The notes: generated by a model from the letters alone, not told the origin. Shown: positions 8,568 to 17,975, counted from the stretch's first letter. The stretch is DNA of 64,000 nt from an uncultured Methanoregula sp. (GCF_963667735.1 NZ_OY763919.1:2171539-2235538), one strand, 5' to 3'. Numbers and translations: made by a program.

Positions 8568-9697
8568 TATGCATTCACTCTCTCCATCCAAACACAATTT
8601 ATTAATCAAGAAAGATCTCTCCCAGATTTTCCTGAACTGTTCGGTGACTATAAATGTTAGAGATCATATCAAACTAAAGATGGTTGTAGTTCTTGAATCC
8701 ATCATTCATTACTCCCGCGACAATGACCGGAATTGGCCGGGAGATTCTCGAACCGGAAGCCCGTCTCAAAGCAGGTGTTGATTTTTGTTTGCTCAAGTAC
8801 CTGAATGGGTGAAAGATGGGCGGTTTTTGCGCAATAACGGGTGCATTATCGGATCATCGGGGGTGTTGAGAAAGTTAGCATTCCTCGGAAGTGGAATTGT
8901 GTTCACCCATTTTTACAAGGACCGGGTTCCCGATGTCATCTACCTCAGTGGATGTAACCAATACTGCGGAAAATGAGTTCCCTGATCTCCATATTGCTGC
9001 GACCAATGCTACCCCCATACTGCTAATTAACTGGCAATAATATTTATGATTTCGAATAGGAGTCGATCATCAGAAACGCGGAAGGGGAATTCTCGTCATG
9101 CTGTGGTCAGGTGCGATGAGCCGGAGTCGAGGATCCCGTCCACACAAAATGCACTTATCACTTTGAGCGAGGCATTAAATGTCTTGGTAAGGGGCTGTTC
9201 AACTATCCTGCGGGAAGCATCTTTTTTTGTCCTTGCGCGCCACATTGATAACTTCATACTGTAGCATATGTTTACACGGATAAAACAAAGGATGGAACGT
9301 GTTGGCAAATCTTTGAATGAAGAAAAGATCTCACTGCTCCGCTGGTCGACCGTCTGCAATTTAATTATGCCTGTATCCTCCCATTAGAAATGTACTGAAA
9401 TCCTGTAATTGATGATGGAACAATGATTGTAGTTCATTATTCATTGGTTGAATTCTACTCAGATATAATCGTTTACATGATAAAAAAAAATTTGAAGAAA
9501 AACACGAATGTTGTCGTGACATTCACTGGCCATGCGGTATACAAGACAATCAGTCCGATGAGATGAAATGCATGTGTAGTGAGGATCATCCTGTTATTGT
9601 TAACGGAAGAAATTTAATTGTTCCCGATATATTTATCCAAAACGGGTTTGTGTGTAAAGGAATTGGTCGCGGGAAAAAAATGGTCCTAGATCGGTGA
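8568..9697 (+). pseudogene. Decayed copy of dehydrogenase B (B')
   Basis: Fragments in shifting frames align in order with copy B (5998-7431). Bases 8568-8785 correspond to B around TLSIQTPF, LVVLESTI and ESGLKAG. Bases near 8985 match RDLQIAAINE. Bases 9190-9260 match VQVLGKGTL...LARHINDF. Bases 9270-9350 match LERAGKSLE...ALLGW. Bases 9510-9690 match AVVVFTGHNEY, HPVIVDGRNVI and FVYKGVGRG. Many substitutions, indels and stops separate them, and the region matching the first 100 residues of B is not recognisable. It is plainly non-functional. The fragment just upstream (8317-8567) shows no recognisable coding content. Confidence 0.8.
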
Positions 9698-9706
9698 GAT
9701 GATAAC

Positions 9707-10762
9707 TTGAAAATTATTACTGTTGTTGGGGCACGACCACAATTTATTAAATGTGCTGCAGTATCACGAGAAATTAGAAGAGATCATACTGAAATTCTTG
9801 TTCATACCGGACAGCATTATGATCCAGCTATGTCGGATATTTTTTTTTCCGACCTAAATATCCCAAAACCGGATTATAACCTTGAGATTGGATCAGGATC
9901 ACATGGAAAACAGACAGGAATGATATTAGAAAAACTCGAGGATATTCTTATTGAGGAAAATCCACATCTTGTCATTGTGTACGGTGATACTAACTCTACT
10001 CTTGCAGGTGCTCTTGCGGCGGTAAAACTTCATATACCTGTTGCACATGTCGAAGCAGGTCTACGTTCGTTCGATCGCATGATGCCGGAAGAAATTAATC
10101 GCATAATTACGGATCATATTTCCAATCTATTATTTTGCCCCACGAAAAATGCAGAAAAACTTCTTGCAAAGGAAGGTATCAATGATGGGGTTTTTTTTGT
10201 TGGTGATGTAATGACTGATGTTCTTGTTCATTATCAGCTTCTTGCAAAAAAAAACTCACGGATTATTAGACATCTTGGTCTCGTACCCCGGGAATTTTTT
10301 ATAGCAACGATTCATCGTCCGTCAAATACAGATAATGAACATGCATTGAGGACAATTTTGTATGCGTTTGGTAAATCAGGAATACCCGTTATCTTTCCGA
10401 TCCATCCTCGAACAAGACACTTTATTGAAAAATACGACTTACGCATCCCCTCGAATGTCCGGATTATTGAACCTATTGGTTATCTTGATATGATACAATT
10501 AATGACTGAAGCAAAAAAAATTTTAACTGATTCTGGAGGCATTCAAAAAGAAGCTTATATATTGGGTGTGCCTTGTATTACACTTCGACAGAATACTGAG
10601 TGGGTAGAGACACTTCATGATGGATGGAATGAGCTCGTTGGATCAAATGAGGATGACATCCTTTCTGCAATAAAAAAACCTAAACCCATTGAACCGCAGA
10701 AAGAACTATTTCCCGCCGGGGCTAGCGAAAAGATTCGGAAAATTCTCCATTCAGGCATTTAA
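9707..10762 (+). CDS. wecB: UDP-GlcNAc 2-epimerase, non-hydrolysing type
   Basis: A 351-residue GT-B-fold epimerase of full family length. It shows VVGARPQFIKCA at the N-terminus, HTGQHYD, VYGDTNSTLAGALAA, HVEAGLRSFDR, PEEINRIITDH, HRPSNTDN, HPRTR and the C-terminal TDSGGIQKEAYILGVPC, all hallmarks of WecB/MnaA enzymes that interconvert UDP-GlcNAc and UDP-ManNAc. The start is TTG 9707 with GGTGAGA a few bases before. It lies ten bases after the decayed B' copy, so its ancestral operon may have been A-B-epimerase. It could feed dehydrogenase B (ManNAcA) or act as a WbpI-like epimerase on the diacetamido uronate. The two cannot be told apart here. Confidence 0.88.
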   Translation: MKIITVVGARPQFIKCAAVSREIRRDHTEILVHTGQHYDPAMSDIFFSDLNIPKPDYNLEIGSGSHGKQTGMILEKLEDILIEENPHLVIVYGDTNSTLAGALAAVKLHIPVAHVEAGLRSFDRMMPEEINRIITDHISNLLFCPTKNAEKLLAKEGINDGVFFVGDVMTDVLVHYQLLAKKNSRIIRHLGLVPREFFIATIHRPSNTDNEHALRTILYAFGKSGIPVIFPIHPRTRHFIEKYDLRIPSNVRIIEPIGYLDMIQLMTEAKKILTDSGGIQKEAYILGVPCITLRQNTEWVETLHDGWNELVGSNEDDILSAIKKPKPIEPQKELFPAGASEKIRKILHSGI

Positions 10763-11773
10763 CGATAGAATCGTTTTATAAAAATAGTAATTTTTTTATT
10801 AATCGTATGACTTTCATTCTTCAGTAATCTAATTCGATCGTGTGAATAATATTTATAGGAATCTTTTCGGGAGCTATAAATTAAAAAAAATGTTAACTAC
10901 ACTTTTCGAGAAAAATCCAAATACAGCAGCCCTGCCATTTACGGTATAGTTAATTTTTTGTCAACGAATTCCATCCAAAATATATGTCCGGTTACTTAAC
11001 AGATTTATAATAATATTATGATATGGAAGAGAAAATAACCTTTATTTCAATCTGGTTGTCAGAAATTTAAGGTTCTATCAGAGATTATTTGTATTTCTCG
11101 TGAATCGGAAAATACGAAACCCGATCTTGAAAACGCAATCCCTTTTATTTTGTTCAAAAGAATATCATAAACCAGAGGATCTCCAATATCAGGCGTATAA
11201 CATTTCATCATCAGAAAAAACTTAAAATAATATAACCGGGTCTGTCATTCTGATACGCATATCTCAGGTACAGGATACAACTCCAAAGAGATTGATAACT
11301 TGATCCTAGATACGTAATCTTTGTTCTATATTTACAGTAAGAACTTGAAAACAAGAATGTATCTTTGTTTTTTACTGTGAACGGATCAATTTGACACGTT
11401 TTGATGAAAAATGTCCGTACAAATACATAATCGTATTTTTTAATCTCTTGTAATGGGAAGTTCGGAGAAATATTCATAGATTGCTTATTTAATCTTTGGG
11501 TCAGCGAGTTTAATTAAAAGGATCCTGCCAGTCACTCAAGATTTTTTTCATATTGTTATTCCTTAATCAAATTTAAAATTTTTTAGAACCTAAAAAGGAA
11601 ATCACTTATACAAATACTGATATAATTAAGAAACGAAATGTGGAAGCGTAAAGTTTTAGATTTGAATTTATGTCGTTTCGTTATTACTTGGAGAAGTATA
11701 TGAATAAAACTCAATAGAATGGCATATTCGTTAATCTATATTTCTTATAATTGGTTTCTAGCGAGGTTATCTA
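10763..11773. other. 1-kb AT-rich stretch without a supported gene
   Basis: No frame in these 1011 bases has family character. A minus-strand frame at 11211-11477 (88 codons) starts within AT-rich DNA, lacks a ribosome site and looks random. A T-run (TTTTTTTATTAA near 10791) after wecB could end transcription. The 3' part should contain the promoter of the ABC exporter operon, but no single TATA box stands out. Confidence 0.45.
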
Positions 11774-12622
11774 ATGAATGATATATTAAACAATGAAATA
11801 AACAACAAACCTTCTATTGTCATTACGCCTCCAAAAAAATGGGTTCCGGTCAATTTTTATGAACTTTGGAACTACCGAGAACTTCTTGCTTCATTTACAA
11901 TGCGGGATGTAAAAATCCGTTACAAACAAACTGCACTTGGTTTTGCATGGGCAATCATTCAACCGCTTTTCATGATGGTGATTTTTACTATCATTTTTGG
12001 AGGATTTGCCCAAATTCCATCCGATGGGGTACCCTATCCGCTTTTCTCTTTTGCGGCGTTGCTTCCGTGGATACTTTTTTCAGAAGGACTTACCCGCTCA
12101 ACAATGAGTATGGTTGCAAATTCTAATATCATGACAAAAGTATATTTCCCTCGTCTCATTATGCCCCTCTCCGGAATTCTATCCCCCCTTGTAGACTTTG
12201 CCGTCTCAATCTGTATTCTTTTTCTTATGATGGCGTATTACAGAGTTGTGCCGACAATAAATGTCATATTTCTTCCTCTCTTTATTCTCCTTGCACTCGG
12301 AACTTCACTGGGTGTTGGGCTCTGGCTTTCCGCATTAAATGTAAAATATCGTGATTTTCAGTATACTGTTCCCTTCATCATTCAGATTTGGATGTATGCA
12401 TCACCTGTTGTTTACCCGGCAAGCATGCTCCCGAAAGCAATACAACCACTATACGGACTGAATCCAATGGCCGGTGTGATTGAAGGTTTTCGCTGGGCAC
12501 TGCTCGGTACAGAAATTCCCAGTTCGATGATCTTTATATCTGTTTTAGTGGTTGTTGTTTTGCTTATTTCAGGTGTATTTTATTTCCGGAGAATGGAGCA
12601 ATATTATGCTGATATTGTGTGA
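11774..12622 (+). CDS. wzm: ABC-2 type polysaccharide export permease
   Basis: A 282-residue integral membrane protein of the ABC-2 family. A cytoplasmic N-terminus carrying LWNYRELLASFTMRDVKIRYKQ (an amphipathic interface-helix motif typical of Wzm/TagG permeases) is followed by about six membrane spans: LGFAWAIIQPLFMMVIF, FAALLPWILF, LSPLVDFAVSICILFLM, the NVIFLPLFILLALG helix, IIQIWMYASPVVYP and SVLVVVVLLISGVFYF. GLNPMAGVIEGFRWAL is the conserved C-terminal loop. GCGAGGT precedes the ATG. It would pair with the ATPase encoded 34 bases downstream to move a lipid-linked glycan across the cytoplasmic membrane. It is the first gene of the sialic-acid-like operon. Confidence 0.9.
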   Translation: MNDILNNEINNKPSIVITPPKKWVPVNFYELWNYRELLASFTMRDVKIRYKQTALGFAWAIIQPLFMMVIFTIIFGGFAQIPSDGVPYPLFSFAALLPWILFSEGLTRSTMSMVANSNIMTKVYFPRLIMPLSGILSPLVDFAVSICILFLMMAYYRVVPTINVIFLPLFILLALGTSLGVGLWLSALNVKYRDFQYTVPFIIQIWMYASPVVYPASMLPKAIQPLYGLNPMAGVIEGFRWALLGTEIPSSMIFISVLVVVVLLISGVFYFRRMEQYYADIV

Positions 12623-12656
12623 TCTTGTAACTACATTTGGGAGGGGCTAAAACCGT

Positions 12657-13910
12657 ATGCCTAAAAACTATGCTATCCGTGTAAGTCATATTGGAAAGAA
12701 ATACAATATTGGCGGACCTCAGGAAAAATATCATACTCTCCGCGATGCTATAGTAAATTCAATACGAGCTCCATTCAAGGGATTTCATCGTCCCCCGCAA
12801 AATAAAGGATTCTGGGCATTGAAAGATATTTCCTTTGATGTAGAACACGGAGAGATAGTTGGAATTATTGGGCGGAATGGTGCAGGGAAGAGTACATTAT
12901 TAAAAATTTTATCGCGGATTACGACCCCTACTGAAGGGAAGGTGGAACTTTTTGGGCGTGTTGGATCATTATTGGAAGTTGGTACAGGTTTCCATCCGGA
13001 AATGACTGGTAGAGAGAATATTTTCCTCAATGGCTCAATTCTCGGGATGAAAAAGACGGATATTGAACAAAAATTTGATGAGATTGTAAAGTTCTCAGAA
13101 ATTGAAAAATTTATTGATACTCCAGTTAAAAGATATTCAAGCGGAATGTATATTCGTCTCGCTTTTTCAGTTGCGGCACATCTCGAACCAGAAATTCTAG
13201 TGGTTGATGAAGTTTTGGCTGTTGGCGATGCAGCATTTCAGAAAAAGTGTTTGGGCAAAATGGGGGAAGTAGCAAATGAGGGAAGAACGGTTCTATTTGT
13301 GAGTCACAATATGGGTTCAATCAGGAATCTATGCAATTGTGGTGTTTTGTTAGATGGGGGACAAATTAAGAAGATTGGAGAGATGGATGAAGTTGTTGAA
13401 CAATATTTAGATGTAAACAATCCAATTTACAATAAAAAACAATTATCTGAGAGGAAAGATCGTTTAGGTAGTGGAAATATACAAGCAACTAAATTTATTG
13501 CACGAGATGGAAATAATTACAATTCCGAACTATGTTCTATGGGTTGTGTTGAGTTTGTGATTGGATATAATGCTAAGGAAGGTAAACCAATCTCACGTTT
13601 ATTTATTCATTTAGGTATCGTAAATTCTTTCGGAATACCCGTTTTTTCCTGTAGCACAGCAATGACAAATTCAGATTTTTACAATATTCCCTCTGATGGA
13701 AGTATAATATGTCGAATAGATGAAATCCCTTTAATCCCTGGAAATTATTTCACTCAAATAAAAATTATGGATGTTCATGGATTATCTGATTTGATTACGA
13801 ATGCAGGATCTTTCATTATTGGAGGATTTGGGGATAAAAAAATTATAGCATATCCTTCAGCAAAGTGGGGGGATTGTCTTGTCTTTCCTCATTGGAGCCT
13901 AGAAATATAA
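12657..13910 (+). CDS. wzt: Polysaccharide export ABC ATPase with Wzt-type C-terminal domain
   Basis: A 417-residue protein. Residues 1-245 are an ABC nucleotide-binding domain with Walker A GRNGAGKST, the signature YSSGMYIRLAFS, Walker B EILVVDEVLAVGD and the switch histidine in FVSHN. Residues about 260-417 form an added beta-rich domain (LFIHLGIVNSFGIPVFS, IDEIPLIPGNYFTQIKIMD) like the Wzt C-terminal domain, which in O-antigen systems recognises a modified glycan end. This suggests that export here depends on a specific terminal residue rather than on chain polymerisation by Wzy. GGGAGGGG precedes the ATG. Its partner is the permease at 11774. Confidence 0.9.
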   Translation: MPKNYAIRVSHIGKKYNIGGPQEKYHTLRDAIVNSIRAPFKGFHRPPQNKGFWALKDISFDVEHGEIVGIIGRNGAGKSTLLKILSRITTPTEGKVELFGRVGSLLEVGTGFHPEMTGRENIFLNGSILGMKKTDIEQKFDEIVKFSEIEKFIDTPVKRYSSGMYIRLAFSVAAHLEPEILVVDEVLAVGDAAFQKKCLGKMGEVANEGRTVLFVSHNMGSIRNLCNCGVLLDGGQIKKIGEMDEVVEQYLDVNNPIYNKKQLSERKDRLGSGNIQATKFIARDGNNYNSELCSMGCVEFVIGYNAKEGKPISRLFIHLGIVNSFGIPVFSCSTAMTNSDFYNIPSDGSIICRIDEIPLIPGNYFTQIKIMDVHGLSDLITNAGSFIIGGFGDKKIIAYPSAKWGDCLVFPHWSLEI

Positions 13911-13959
13911 ATTGAATTTAGTAAAAGTATTATGAATAAACTGAAAAGAGGGCGATCAG

Positions 13960-14787
13960 ATGTATAAAAAAAACAGAGTAAAAATAATCGCAGATCTCTC
14001 ATCTAACCACATGGGTGATATTGGTCTTGCAAAACAAATGATTCAAAAATCTGCTGCGGTTGGCGTAGATATAGTAAAAGTGCAATCTTGGCAAGCAGAA
14101 AAATTGTCAAAATTTTTTAAAGGTGATTATACTTCAACATATGAACGACATAAAAAAGCGCAGTTAACTGATGATGATCATTTAGAATTAATTAACTGGT
14201 GTAACAAAAATAATATTGAATTTCTTACAACATGTTTTGATCTTGATCGAATTGAATTTCTCGCATCATTAGGCTTAAAAACAATAAAAATCGCTTCTTC
14301 TGATTGTACCAGCACCAAACTTCTGAAAAAAATAATGGATCATTTCGATACCATTTTAATTTCTACCGGAATGACTCATTCGGAAGAGATACAAAACACT
14401 ATACGGCTTCTTAATGGGCATGATTACATAATGCTTCATTGTATGTCCATTTATCCAACTCCATTAAACCAATGTAATTTAAGCCGTATTAATTGGCTGA
14501 AAAAACACGGAGTGAACCGTGTTGGCTTCAGTGATCATTCACTTGGAACGGAAGCGTCAATGGCTGCGATGACGATGGGGATAGAAGTAATTGAAAAACA
14601 TCTCACTCTAGATAGGACACTTCCAGGTAAAGATCAGCAAATGTCCACAACTCCAGAGGAATTTCAAAAAATTTGTGCATGGAGAGATCTTTGTCAAAAG
14701 ATGTTTGGAGATGAAAAACCCCATTTATCTAATGAGGAGATCAATTTAAGAAGCATTTACATCGGAAAATGGGGGGATAATAAATAA
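13960..14787 (+). CDS. neuB: NeuB-family nonulosonic acid synthase (short form)
   Basis: A 275-residue TIM-barrel enzyme that would condense PEP with a ManNAc-type hexose to give a nine-carbon acid. Features are ADLSSNHMGDIGLAKQMI at the N-terminus, VKVQSWQAEKL, FLTTCFD, KIASSD, ILISTGM, LHCMSIYPTP, GFSDHSLG and EKHLTLDRTLPGKDQQMS. These cover the whole barrel and the metal and PEP sites. The protein stops soon after the barrel: the C-terminal antifreeze-like (SAF) domain of typical NeuB (about 340-350 residues) is missing, and no detached SAF gene is visible next door. The stop TAA overlaps the ATG of the next gene (TAATG), so the three neu genes are translationally coupled. Sialic, legionaminic or pseudaminic acid specificity cannot be fixed. 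Confidence 0.8.
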   Translation: MYKKNRVKIIADLSSNHMGDIGLAKQMIQKSAAVGVDIVKVQSWQAEKLSKFFKGDYTSTYERHKKAQLTDDDHLELINWCNKNNIEFLTTCFDLDRIEFLASLGLKTIKIASSDCTSTKLLKKIMDHFDTILISTGMTHSEEIQNTIRLLNGHDYIMLHCMSIYPTPLNQCNLSRINWLKKHGVNRVGFSDHSLGTEASMAAMTMGIEVIEKHLTLDRTLPGKDQQMSTTPEEFQKICAWRDLCQKMFGDEKPHLSNEEINLRSIYIGKWGDNK

Positions 14788-15938
14788 TGAAAAAAAGAAA
14801 AATTTGTGTCGTTGTTGCAAGTAGGGCAAATTATGGGAGGGTAAAAAGTGTTCTTTTAGCAATAAAAGAGCACCCTAATCTTGAATTGCAGTTAATTATT
14901 GGAGCATCTGCATTATTATATCGTTTTGGCAAGGCGATTGATATAATTAAAGAAGATGGATTTGTTCCATTAAGATCAATATTCTATGTTATTGAAGGCG
15001 AGAATTTAAACACCCAAGCAAAATCCACGGGATTAGGAATTATTGAACTTGCTTCTGCATTTGAAGATTTAAAACCCGATGTCGTTGTGACTGTGGCAGA
15101 CCGGTTTGAAACTATGTCAACAGCAATTGCTGCTAGTTATATGAACATTCCCTTGGCTCACATTCAAGGGGGCGAAGTAACGGGGAATATCGATGAATCG
15201 GTAAGACATGCAATAACTAAGTTGGCTCATATTCATTTTCCGGCTACTAAAATTAGTGCAGAGCGAATTCTTAAACTGGGAGAGGAACCTTGGCGAGTTC
15301 ATTGCACGGGATGTCCTTCAATTGATTTATTACAAAATTCTAATCTAACCGTATCAAAAAAGCTGTTTGACCGGTATGGTGGGATTGGGCATCCCATTCA
15401 TCCAGATCAATCCTATATTTTAATGGTTCAACATCCTGTTACAACAGAATTCGGTGAAGGCACTACTCAGGTCACTGCCACATTGAATGCTTTAAAAATA
15501 CGAAAAGAACAAAAAATTGTCTTATGGCCAAATATTGACGCAGGAAGTGATCATGTATCAAAAGCTATTCGTGTTTTCCGTGAACAGAATCTATCTGAAA
15601 ATTTCCATTTTTATCGTGGATTTAGGCCAGAAGATTATAATGCTATTCTTAATAACGCAGCATGTGTTGTTGGGAACAGCAGTTCTTTTATTCGTGAAGG
15701 ATCGTATCTGGGAATACCCGCAGTAATTGTTGGCAATCGTCAGGAAGGTAGAGAACACAGTAATAACATTGTGTATTCAGACTACTCTGAACGTGACATT
15801 GCGCTAAAAGTTGATATGCAAATTAAAAATGGGAAATATAGCAGATCGACCATTTTTGGAGATGGAACTGCTGGCAAACGTATTGCTCATATCCTTGCAG
15901 AAATCCCCTTGAGTATTCAGAAAAAAATAACCTATTAA
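14787..15938 (+). CDS. neuC: Hydrolysing UDP-HexNAc 2-epimerase (NeuC/LegG-like)
   Basis: A 383-residue GT-B-fold protein related to WecB but of the hydrolysing subgroup. It shows CVVVASRANYGRVKSVLLAI at the N-terminus (the family's 'G/S-R-A-x-Y' start), VVTVADRFETMSTAIAA, IPLAHIQGGEVTGNIDESVRHAITKLAHIHFP (split over two strands), ILMVQHPVT, LWPNIDAGSD and GNSSSFIREGSYLGIPA. Such enzymes release UDP and give free ManNAc (NeuC) or 2,4-diacetamido-mannose (LegG) for the NeuB-type synthase. It starts at ATG 14787, overlapping the neuB stop by one base. Context makes the role secure, but the exact hexosamine is not. Confidence 0.82.
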   Translation: MKKRKICVVVASRANYGRVKSVLLAIKEHPNLELQLIIGASALLYRFGKAIDIIKEDGFVPLRSIFYVIEGENLNTQAKSTGLGIIELASAFEDLKPDVVVTVADRFETMSTAIAASYMNIPLAHIQGGEVTGNIDESVRHAITKLAHIHFPATKISAERILKLGEEPWRVHCTGCPSIDLLQNSNLTVSKKLFDRYGGIGHPIHPDQSYILMVQHPVTTEFGEGTTQVTATLNALKIRKEQKIVLWPNIDAGSDHVSKAIRVFREQNLSENFHFYRGFRPEDYNAILNNAACVVGNSSSFIREGSYLGIPAVIVGNRQEGREHSNNIVYSDYSERDIALKVDMQIKNGKYSRSTIFGDGTAGKRIAHILAEIPLSIQKKITY

Positions 15939-15955
15939 TAAATAATTGTGATATT

Positions 15956-16675
15956 ATGAGACATGTACTAGGTTTCATCCCAGCTCGGGGAGGATCGAAG
16001 GGAATACAGAAAAAAAATATAAAATTACTTGGTGGCAAACCTCTAATAGAATGGACTGTTGAAACCGCACTTCGATCGAGAATGATTAATCGGTTGGTGT
16101 TAAGTACCGATTCAAAGGAAATTATTGAAGTTGTAGAAAAATTTGATATTGAAATACCATTTATCAGGCCACCCCATCTGGCATATGATGATACTCCAAT
16201 GATTGATGTAATTAAACATTGCATCGACTTTTTTAACAATGAGCTCGGATATACATTTGATGCCATTGTTTTATTACAGCCAACAGCCCCTTTTCGAGAG
16301 ATCGATGATATTGAAACGGCAATTAATATTTTCTTTAAAACAAAAGCTAGTTCTGTTGTGAGTGTATCAAAAGTTCCCGGACATTATAATCCCAATTGGC
16401 AATTAAAAATTAACGATTCTGGTTTAGTAGTAACATATTTTGATAAAGAATTAACAACACTTCCATCACGGAGACAGAATTTATCAGATACTTATTACAG
16501 GAATGGACAGTTTTATGTTATTAATCCAAAAAATATTACCGAAGCAAATAATATTTATGGGGACCATGTGTTTCCGATAATCACGTCTGAAAAAGTAAAT
16601 ATTGATACGCTCAATGATTTTCACTATGCAGAATTTTTATTGAAACAGGTGGGGTTTAATGAAAAAAAATCCTGA
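15956..16675 (+). CDS. neuA: CMP-nonulosonic acid cytidylyltransferase
   Basis: A 239-residue nucleotidyltransferase. The N-terminal CTP-binding signature is IPARGGSKGIQKKNIKLLGGK, broken here by a short insertion relative to other families; the rest includes PLIEWTVETAL, LSTDSKEI, ALLQP-type loop VLLQPTAPFRE and RNGQFYVI near the C-terminus. It would couple CTP to the NeuB product to give the CMP-sugar donor. It completes neuB-neuC-neuA in one operon. Its end overlaps the next gene by 17 bases. The sequence fits the short bacterial-type NeuA without extra domains. Confidence 0.85.
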   Translation: MRHVLGFIPARGGSKGIQKKNIKLLGGKPLIEWTVETALRSRMINRLVLSTDSKEIIEVVEKFDIEIPFIRPPHLAYDDTPMIDVIKHCIDFFNNELGYTFDAIVLLQPTAPFREIDDIETAINIFFKTKASSVVSVSKVPGHYNPNWQLKINDSGLVVTYFDKELTTLPSRRQNLSDTYYRNGQFYVINPKNITEANNIYGDHVFPIITSEKVNIDTLNDFHYAEFLLKQVGFNEKKS

Positions 16676-17975
16676 ATATTTACTTTTAGTAGAACATGTG
16701 GCACGTGAGTTGGATATTGCATGTTTAATAAAATACCTAATTGAACAAAATGGTAGTGTTGTAGAAATTATGTCACTACCTTATTTTAATGGATCAACTA
16801 TAAAAAAAAATCATTTAAAGGTTCTTGCAATTCCTTATTGTAATTTTTTAGGACCCACATACCGATCAATATTACCACATTTTTCAAATATATCCGTACT
16901 TAATCTTGCTTACGAACAACTTTTTGCGAACGTTACAGAAAATATGAAATCGCCAAAAGACGAATTTGCAAAAAAATTAGTAACACATCATGCATGGAGC
17001 TTGAATTATTCAGATTTCTTGAAAAAATATGGTGTAAATTCAACAAATATCCATATAAATGGAAATTTAAGTTTTGCTCTTTACAACTATCCTTATAGGA
17101 ATTTTTTTATTACGAGAGCGGAATTAGCAAGAAAATATAACTTAAATCCCCTTAAAAAATGGTTATTTATTCCGGAAAATTATGCTGCGGCATTCTATTC
17201 TAATTCAGCAATACATGAAAAAATTTCCATGGGAATGGATCCTTTAGAAATAACCCAGTACCGGAATTTTGCGGAACAATCTCTCAAAGAAGTTATAAAA
17301 TGGTGTGAAAAATCTTCAAAAACAAACGATATTGAAATTATTTTTCGCCCGAGACCCGCAACGTCACGTGAAAAAATGAGCGAATTTTTCAATAATACAA
17401 TTCCATCAATTCCTGAAAATCTGCATATAATAACTAATCAAACGGTACGGGAATGGATTTTAGCGAGTGACCTTGTAATGTCATCGTATAGTACAACCCT
17501 TATTGAAGCTGCAATCGCGGAAAAGCCGATAGCAATGCTTTCGCCATTCCCTATTCCGGATTTTCTTCATGTACCGTGGTATGATATGGTACCTAAGCTT
17601 GAGAATTATAATGAATTTATCCAAATGATATCCATTCCATCCTCAAATTCATACAAATCTCTAAAAAGATGGGCAGAAACCGAGATGATGAGTAATGGTG
17701 ATCCCATTCGTGGGCTTGTTAACTTGATGTTATCAGTAAATGAGAGTGGAATTCGAATTCCTAAAAATTATATAAAAAAATCGGATGAATCTTCTAAAAT
17801 CTCAATTCAAAATCTTGCCCGTCAATGTTATAATCATATTACTCCTCTAAAAAATAGGATATTTGTACGTCGTCCAACTATTGTTGAAAATTATAAAAAT
17901 GATTTCTTTACCCCCCTTGACGTAATATCTTGTGTAGCTCGCTGGGAAAAAGTATTGGGTGATAAAAAGCAATAA
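16659..17975 (+). CDS. GT-B-like surface carbohydrate biosynthesis protein
   Basis: A 438-residue protein, probably cytoplasmic, with a GT-B-like C-terminal half: EIIFRPRPAT, then REWILASDLVMSSYSTTLIEAAIAEKP and IAMLSPFPIP. This resembles the nucleotide-binding half of CDP-glycerol-transferase-like and sialyl/Kdo-type transferases ('surface carbohydrate biosynthesis' family). The N-terminal half (LLLVEHVARELDIACLIKYL) starts like GT-B proteins but is divergent. It overlaps neuA by 17 bases, so it is probably cotranslated and may be the transferase for the CMP-nonulosonate. That role is inferred only from position. The AT-rich composition matches its neighbours. Confidence 0.6.
   Translation: MKKNPEYLLLVEHVARELDIACLIKYLIEQNGSVVEIMSLPYFNGSTIKKNHLKVLAIPYCNFLGPTYRSILPHFSNISVLNLAYEQLFANVTENMKSPKDEFAKKLVTHHAWSLNYSDFLKKYGVNSTNIHINGNLSFALYNYPYRNFFITRAELARKYNLNPLKKWLFIPENYAAAFYSNSAIHEKISMGMDPLEITQYRNFAEQSLKEVIKWCEKSSKTNDIEIIFRPRPATSREKMSEFFNNTIPSIPENLHIITNQTVREWILASDLVMSSYSTTLIEAAIAEKPIAMLSPFPIPDFLHVPWYDMVPKLENYNEFIQMISIPSSNSYKSLKRWAETEMMSNGDPIRGLVNLMLSVNESGIRIPKNYIKKSDESSKISIQNLARQCYNHITPLKNRIFVRRPTIVENYKNDFFTPLDVISCVARWEKVLGDKKQ

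Noticed and set aside
11211..11477. 88-codon minus-strand frame in the gap before wzm
   Set aside because: There is no ribosome site, the composition is random AT-rich, and no domain is visible.
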